Assembly: GCA_023078685.1 (NCBI GenBank)
Contig: JALGAS010000005.1
Coordinates: 1,116,001-1,180,000, forward strand
Length of the DNA: 64,000 nt
Direction of reading: 5' to 3'
DNA from: Neopestalotiopsis rosae
Lineage: Eukaryota; Ascomycota; Sordariomycetes; Amphisphaeriales; Sporocadaceae
The translations under genes were made by a program, and so were the position numbers. How positions within the stretch are numbered: the first letter of the stretch is position 1; the number at the start of each line of letters is the position of its first letter. This document shows positions 57,349-64,000 of this stretch, one piece after another. A model generated the notes under the pieces. The model searched no databases. It saw nothing but the letters and a program-made list of their open reading frames with translations, and was not told where the DNA came from.

Positions 57349-58503
57349 GTTGATAATGGAATTCGGATATTTGGAAGGGCTTCGTGATGATGTGAGATTG
57401 CGCTGTGAGTAAAGATGTAAAGATGAATGTGATGATTTATTGTTTGGATATCACTTGGTCGAAAGTAGACATCTTATATATTCTGGAGCTTGGTATGATT
57501 ATACTCTCGGGACTAACATTGCGTAGATTGCAATTAGATACTCAATCCTCACAACAGATGATGTAATTCATGATGATGTATTGTACCTTGAGATTCGGAT
57601 ATGGGATTATACGACTGAGTGCTGATCAAGCGGCTGTACGGCAGAGGATGGTTCAGTGACATGCGGCCACATGCGTGCCTTACATGCCAAGAAGGCAGAC
57701 CTCGTATAATATTGAAAAGTTGTATCGCAGCACTGACGACCTGCGCTTGGGTTCGTTCATTCAACAGCATGCGAATAAGCTAAGATCTTGATCGTCCTGT
57801 CAGCAAAAAGAGGATTTTGGCAGAATCCATTCTTCGCTCATTCTTCTTGCCTTGTGCCTGGTTCCTAGACTGAAGCAAGGATGTATGTCAATTACAACAC
57901 AAGCAAAAGTCTCTGCACGTGGCAATTATTCATAAACAATGGTCTCCCGGAGTATACGACTTCACTAGTGCTTATTAAATGCCGTCTAGTTCAGTCTTGT
58001 ACATCATTTGACATTCTTTCTGATGCACTGAACGCTTGTTTCGTGCTCCATAGTTTGTGAGCCTGCGACAGGCCACTTGGGCAGAGAGCTTCTCTGCCTC
58101 TCCATCACCGTCGCCGATCTTTGAAGCCGGCTAGAGATGGATTCATTCCTATCAGCTATTACCGTTCCATTATGATCAACGCAAGTGATCACGCAGACGT
58201 CATATCCTAGGGTATCTCAAAATAGATGGAATCAATTATGGAAATAGTACCGTACGTTGTTGAATTGTAGATACTTGAAAATTGGCAAACCATGATCGGC
58301 CAGCCACACGCTCATGGAGACACAGCTTTGTTCCCTAACGAATTGAATATCGCGACGATGTATAAATATGACAAGAACATCCGCTCAGCTGGGAAAAATC
58401 AAATAAGAGTCAATCACTCAATACAGACATCATCCAAAAGCTCTACCTAACTTGAAAAGCCCCTTAAAACTTCACATATCACAATAACACTACTTATTCG
58501 AAC
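57349..58503. other. divergent promoter region of two secreted-protein genes
   Basis: About 1.15 kb with no supported gene. TATAAATATGAC at about 58362 is a good TATA candidate for the plus-strand gene. Confidence 0.45.
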
Positions 58504-59653
58504 ATGATGTTTCAACGACTTGACCTTCTGGCCGCGACTGGCTTGATGCTAGCAACAGCCGTTGCGGAGGATCCATTCACGTTTTGCGAGGAAGGCACTT
58601 GCGCCGAGTCCTGCCCAGTATCAGTTGGGAGCACAGGCACTGGATTTCCCAGCTGTGTCATCTACAGCACCGATGATATCTTTGCCGGCCAAGGGTTCAA
58701 TGCCTCTGAGGGAGGGTGAGTACTCAATCTTCTGCACAAGCAATGTGTATTCCCTCTCTTTCCTCTCCCTTTCGTTCTCTTCTTCTCCAGAAACAAACTA
58801 ACGATCACGATCAGAGGATGGTCGCCCTTTCTTGATGTCCCCCAGCAAGACCAGGGATGCAGACTGATTGTCAGGTCCCCCGCGGACACTTCAGAGACTG
58901 GCTGCGGCAAGATTATTGCCGCCTTTCAACAGCCTGCGTGCGCCACGGTCAACCTCGAAAAGACCTTTATGGTGCAAAAGTGCTGTGGCGACGAGTGCAA
59001 AGATGCTGGTGTATCTTCAAAGCGTTGGTCCCCGATGGGTGGAAGTGTTTTTGCACGATCTCCCGGGGGCGCGTTGAGCTACACCTTTGATGATGTTGAA
59101 CCCGTCCAAGTTGGCCAGCCCCCGGAATTGAGGCAATCGACGCCCCGGGCGGCGCAGAGCACCAAGGTACGCGACATTGCTGTAAGAGACAACAAGTGCG
59201 AAGAAGGTTCCTGGCAAGAAGATGAGGAACAATACACAAAACCGGCCGATGGCATCCAGATTGTGTCGGAAGGACCAGCACTCACCGGCCCCGCAACTGC
59301 TCAAATCACAAAGGAACGCACCCAGTCTTTCACCACTAGTATGAGCCTTGGAATTTCGGATATCTTGGACTTTGGAATGGGAATGGAGGTGACAGATTCG
59401 ATGACGAACAGCAAATCGAGCTCCTTTGACATTCCGGCCGGGCAAACTGGACGAGTGGGCTGGACCGCCTATCTCAGATGCACCAAGGGTACGTTTCCAG
59501 GAAAACTTTACGGCAATTTGTCGAATACTGATTTTTTTAATTCCAGGCTCTGGAAAGTGTAATGGTGAAACTGTCTGGGGAGAGATCTGCACCCCATATG
59601 CTGGCTCCGACGGTGAGGTTGATGGCGAATATTCTGTAGTGGTCTCTTCTTGA
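58504..59653 (+). CDS. secreted protein with Ser/Thr-rich amphipathic segment, unknown
   Basis: Exons 58504-58715, 58815-59488 and 59547-59653 give 330 residues; the introns are 99 and 58 nt. A signal peptide (LLAATGLMLATAVA) is followed by a cysteine-containing N-terminal domain (FCEEGTCAESCPVS, then KCCGDECKDAG). A stretch near residues 215-275 is rich in alternating Ser/Thr and hydrophobic residues: ERTQSFTTSMSLGISDI, VTDSMTNSKSSSFDIPAG. It ends in a second cysteine pair (YLRCTKG, GKCNGE, EICTPY). Alternating Ser/Thr strands of this kind are seen in beta-pore-forming proteins and also in other secreted fungal proteins, so this resemblance is only suggestive. I do not recognise the family. 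Confidence 0.7.
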
Positions 59654-60188
59654 GGCCGCTATTCAGTACTGATTATTTGGAATGGATCCGCCATGGCGAC
59701 AGAAGATGGATCCAACGTACACATGCCCGCTGGTTGATATACGGTTCCCAGGCTATTCTGTTATATGTAAAGTCAGGAAAACTTCCATTCGTTTAGTTTA
59801 TCAAATTGATAATTGCAAATTGCATGATCTGGTCTTGTGCAGAGTATCAGTCTACCATCAAGGCAACAGTGGGAGAATTCTGTTTAGGTCATGCTAGTGC
59901 GTGCATGTAGTAGTGGAGGTTCACTGCCAAGTGCTGGCTAGGCTAGGTACTTTGGCTGCCTGTACGAAGTTTCGCTAGAGCGCACTAGTGTACGCTCAAG
60001 GCAGCACAGTCGTTCTCTCGAGTCGGCGAGCTTGAAAACGCTCTTCCTGAAAAGCCACAACCCTTCCGCTCTCAATGGGTATCATCACTGCACTTAGTTC
60101 GTGGCCAGCTCTGGCGACGTCGCCCAACACGAGTGCTCAAACGTCCCTAATTTTCCCTCTCTTCAAATAGATCAGAATTCTAGCCACC
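59654..60188. other. intergenic
   Basis: No gene is seen; it contains the promoter of the acidic-protein gene. CTAGTGCGTGCATG/GCGCACTAGTGTACGC at 59893-60000 is a loose inverted similarity of unclear meaning. Confidence 0.4.
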
Positions 60189-61850
60189 ATGGAACACCCC
60201 GGTGCCTTTGATCCCCAACTCAGCGCGGATTTACATAACGAAATCCAGAAGATTGGATGGGACTCCATGCAGCACAAGCTCACGTATGAGCAGGCTGCTC
60301 CCACTTGGTGGGATCAGTTTGGAGAGGAGTGTTTGGCGTCTGGCTTAGCTGCACGGCTGGCCCCCGAGATTATCGAGTTCCTCAAACTGGCTCGAACCAT
60401 TGGATCAGAACTCCAATGTATGGGGACTGGATATGAGCACTTTTTCTATTATGTTAGAGGCTTGTTGCCCCCGACAGTATTGCTCGTTGATAACGGACAA
60501 TTCGGAGGGCGCCCGGACCAATTTCTGCGCCTATACATGGTAAATGACCAACTGAAAAGCCATCCTTTTGGCGTCGTGTAAGTGTGTCATGTCTGGCCAA
60601 AGGGAAATGAAAAAAGAAGAAGAAGAAAAGACAAGAAAGAAATACACAACATGCTAACAGAGCCATGGCTTCTCAAGTTTCGATCAAGATACTCTCAAGG
60701 TACGGGCATTGTACTCATTGACCACAGATGATGACCGGACACCGTGGATGCCTTTGCAATCTCTCCTAGGTGCATATCTGGATATGGTTCGAATTGGAAA
60801 GATCACAGCTGGCGAAGAATCTGACGACGACGAAGAGAACTCTGGTTCCGACGAGGAGGAGGATAACTCCGAAGATGATGAGGGTGGCTCTGAAGATGAC
60901 GAGGATGACTCCGACGACAATGAGGATATTGATTTGGAAATGCAGTTAGACTTCTCGATCGAGCCAGCACGCCCATGGTACTTTCATTCCCACAGCCAAA
61001 AGATCCTCAATCGGACAGTAAAAGCCTTTGCAAACCTCCTCAAGGCTATTCAGGAACGCATGCCCGACGCTGCAACGAGTTCAGACGGTCCGCCTGCAAC
61101 ATTCGACTGTAAGCACCACTTTAACTGCCATGAGGAATAGCGTACTGACATCCATGTGACAAAGCTCTCAACCAAGCTATAACACTGCTACTCTCTACCT
61201 CACAGACCGGACAGAGGACTTTTGCGATCAAGTTTCTCCAACATGTCCAAAAGTATCTGGCGTCTGCTCAACCGCGCTTGCGATTTATCGCGCCTGGGAT
61301 ACGTATCCTACAAGCAGCCGACCTCGCAAAGCAGCCGTTTGAGGGCATCGATTTTCACACAAGCAAATACAACAACCCCATACTGATTTTTGCGGCCGAG
61401 GAAGACGATGGTAGGGATGCCAGCACGGACCTTGATGGAACTCGCAACCCGTTCCCTCGACCTTACGACCAGAACCGATCGTCGTACGCCTGCGGTCTCT
61501 GGATCAGCGAATCTACCATTGATTTCACAGAGTTTGACGACCAGTGCCGTCTTGTGTTGCCTCGATCGGCAAGTAGCGTTCACCATGCGCGGAGCACGGA
61601 TGGTTTCCTGCTGGAGAGCAATGATGGGCCGGGTTTCAGGACAGGGCTATACCAATCGGTCATCAACCCTTTTATTACCTGGAATCATGGCGTAGAGCTC
61701 TTCCGTGTGTTGGAGAACTGGGTGGAACTGGTAGAGAGTGGGTTCTGGCAGGTCGATGAGCGTGGAGTTATGGGAGGAATTCATAAGTGGCAGGAAGCTG
61801 ACCAAGATGAGGCAAAGAGCGTGAGGTATCGAGTCCCAGTGACTTGGTGA
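60189..61850 (+). CDS. unknown protein with long acidic low-complexity segment
   Basis: Exons 60189-60577, 60678-61108 and 61165-61850 give 501 residues; the introns are 100 and 56 nt with CTAAC and CTGAC branches. The acceptor at 60677 is chosen because it lies a normal distance from CTAAC and restores frame (GVV then FDQDTLKVRALYSL). The first 140 residues are a globular helical domain (WWDQFGEEC, LARTIGSELQ). Residues about 176-218 are nearly all Asp, Glu and Ser, a probable disordered or histone/RNA-binding-mimic stretch. The last 270 residues are globular with IAPGIRILQAADLA and ACGLWISESTID. No signal peptide or membrane segment. I do not recognise the family. Confidence 0.7.
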
Positions 61851-62212
61851 TATGATAGGTTGCATCTACTTTGAAACGACGATGCCATCCGAGATATAAT
61901 CCGTGATGCCAATCCATAGCACAAGAATGAACGCAATATATAGGATGGCGGCCACTTAGAGACTTAGAGGGGAGATCTGTTTAAGCTACCCCTTGCGTCG
62001 CCAGGACTTCGCCCACACGCGTGCCGCTCTCCTGCACGTACAACGCCGCTGCGCCGCAGGCGCTTGGTCTCATTCCACTCTGGGAGCCCGTCTCCCAACA
62101 CCAACCAATTGTCCGCCCACTGGAACTCATCTGGCGCAGACCTTTCCAGGAATGCTGGGACTGCTACATCCTGTTCGATCGAGTTCCTTCAAAAGCTGTA
62201 TTGCACACTACC
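61851..62212. other. intergenic
   Basis: This is the promoter region of the P450 gene. A frame in phase with it is open upstream to 62021, but the ATG at 62213 gives the usual short lumenal N terminus plus anchor. Confidence 0.45.
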
Positions 62213-63857
62213 ATGTCGTCACCCCTTGGCGATTATATCACACCAATTCTCATCGTCACCGGGACTTTGATCGGGACCTTCCTTGTTGCTCGCAGCACGT
62301 TTCGACACGAGCCCCGCGAACCACCGTTGGCGCCGTCATCGATTCCCCTTATCGGCCATGCTGTCGGTCTTTCGAGGAGCTCCTTCAACTACTATGTAGA
62401 GCTTAGGTGTGTATCGCGCTCCGGTTTGCATATAAAATGGCCCTAGCTCATAGTCTGGTGCATGAAGCAAGCAAATCACTGCACCCATTTTCACGGTCTC
62501 GCTGCCCGGCCAAAAGATGTATGTGGTCACCAAGCCAGAACTCATTCAGCAGGTTCAGAAGCAGCACCGAACCCTGGCTTTTCCGCCCATCGAGGCCAAG
62601 TTTGCGACGGTCGTCGTTGGCCTCAGCAAGCAAGGACAGGCAGTGCTCGCTCGCAACCTGAATGGCGAAGAGGGCGGCCACGGCTTGTCCATGGAGACGT
62701 ACGCCGCGATGCGCGCCGCTCTGCAGCCGGGACCTGCACTTGACGAAATGAATCGTGCAACGCTGGCCGAGATCAACAAGTCACTTCACATCCTAGCCCC
62801 AGCAAAAGAAAAGAAAGAATTTGGCTTGTTCGAATGGCTGCGTGACAATCTAACTCTAGCCACGACACGGGCCGTTTATGGCCCACGGAACCCTTTCGAC
62901 GAGAAGGAGATCCGCGATGCTTTCTGGGATTTCGAGGCTGGGCTGATGCAGATACTCATTGCTTTTCTCCCATCAATCACAGCACGAAGGCCCATTGAGG
63001 CGCGCACCAGGGTCGTTCGCGCGTTCCAAAAGTATTACAGTGAGGGCGGCATAGACGAGGCCTCGGCATACGCGCGGTACCGCCACGAGGTGGAGGTCAA
63101 GAACGAGTTTCCAGCCGAGGACATGGCTCGGTCTTCGGTTAGCGGTACCATTTCCCTGCTTGTAAACACAGTTCCATCTGTGTTCTGGATGCTTCTGCAC
63201 CTGCACGCGTACCCTGGCTTGTTGGGACAAGTAAGGGATGAAATCGACGCTTGCACACTCGACGACGGCACGGTCAAGACTATCGACATGGCTTCTCTCA
63301 AGGAACAGTGTCCGCTGCTGCTATCTACATATAGGGAAGTTCTCCGCCACCGCGCCATGGGCGCCTCGGTACGAGAGGTCATGGAGGATACGCAGCTGGA
63401 CGGGTTCCACCTCAAGAAGGGCGCCATGCTGCAGATGCCGTCGCGCGTAATCCACGCCGACGAGTCGCTCTGGGGTTCTTCGGAATTCAACCCACGCCGC
63501 TTCCTCGAGAGCGAAAAGGATGCTCGCCCGCGCGACATATGCTTCCGCGCCTTTGGTGGGGGGAAGACGTTCTGTTCCGGCCGCCACTTTGCCACCAACG
63601 AGATTCTCGCCGTGGTCGCGCTCTGGATCGCAAGGTTCGACATGCTCCCCGTGGGTGGTGAATGGAAGGAGCCGACGACGGCCAAGACGAATGTCGCCGC
63701 GGCCGTCATGGGTCCGGACGAGGACGTGCAGGTCGAGATTGCGACTCGAAAAGGGCTGGAGCACGTCACCTGGGCTGTCAAGCTCGAGGCTTCAGACAAG
63801 ACTTTTGTGATTGTAGCAGAGGACTTTGGGGAGATTGAGTCAAAGGAGGTAGCATAA
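62213..63857 (+). CDS. cytochrome P450 (CYP7/CYP8-like fungal type)
   Basis: Exons 62213-62406 and 62468-63857 give 527 residues; the intron is 61 nt, and the acceptor at 62467 rebuilds ELSKQITAPIFTVSLPGQKMYVV. It is a heme monooxygenase of the ER: an N-terminal anchor (YITPILIVTGTLIGTFLVA) is followed by a Pro-rich hinge. The ExxR pair is EVLR at about 355-358, and the heme-binding loop is FGGGKTFCSGRHFA with the thiolate Cys near 434. The I-helix region (SVSGTISLLVNTVPSVFWML) lacks the common AGxDT, as in CYP7/CYP8-type enzymes acting on sterols and oxygenated lipids. The substrate cannot be named. No other tailoring genes are visible before the window edge. Confidence 0.9.
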
Positions 63858-64000
63858 TGTAGGACTCGCGCACTACTAAGTACGCGAGCTAGGTACTTTC
63901 CACCACTTACGACGTACGGAATTTAACCTTCATCCTGTGCATCAACCTCTCCAGTACTCCAATCGGACGCAAGAAGCTAGCAACCTAGAATTCTAAGAAG

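Overview
This is nuclear DNA of a filamentous ascomycete, most likely a Sordariomycete. Genes are split by short introns (mostly 50-100 nt, GTAAGT-like donors, CTAAC/CTGAC branch sites). The families are typical of these moulds: class III chitin synthase, PTH11-like receptor, DUF3176, HET and NACHT proteins, histidine acid phosphatase. The exact order or genus cannot be fixed from the sequence alone.

Layout. 0-10.9 kb: a cut-off unknown gene, a small membrane protein, a nicotinamidase (PNC1-like), HMG-CoA reductase, and a secreted beta-propeller protein. 12.9-14 kb: a secreted cupredoxin. 15.6-16.1 kb: a decayed coding relic. 16.9-24.3 kb: four minus-strand genes (membrane-anchored histidine acid phosphatase, NmrA-like reductase, alpha/beta hydrolase, FMN-dependent luciferase-like monooxygenase); the last two resemble a ring-opening oxygenase/hydrolase pair. 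25.1-26.8 kb: N-myristoyltransferase. 29-30.3 kb: a PTH11-like seven-helix receptor, followed by a tRNA-Val(AAC). 34.3-37.2 kb: class III chitin synthase behind a long intergenic region.

38.5-56 kb is an accessory region. Its centre is a predicted 1,871-residue protein that joins a nucleoside-phosphorylase domain, a NACHT NTPase, about nine ankyrin repeats and a complete HET protein in one reading frame. Next to it are two DUF3176 membrane-protein genes carrying apparent one-base deletions, and two copies, one broken, of an unknown fungal family carrying the motif HKEDDSRISFAD. Between the copies lie a GcvT/LigM-like folate-dependent demethylase candidate and an HSL-type esterase.

56.8-64 kb: two divergent secreted-protein genes, a long acidic protein of unknown role, and a cytochrome P450 near the right edge.

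How it fits together. The housekeeping genes (HMGR, NMT, chitin synthase, PNC1, tRNA) form a conserved backbone. The 38-56 kb block looks like a nonself-recognition and gene-turnover island. The PNP-NACHT-ANK-HET fusion is the best candidate here for an undescribed system, because it carries effector-type domains at both ends of one STAND switch. All gene models were spliced by eye and have no transcript support.
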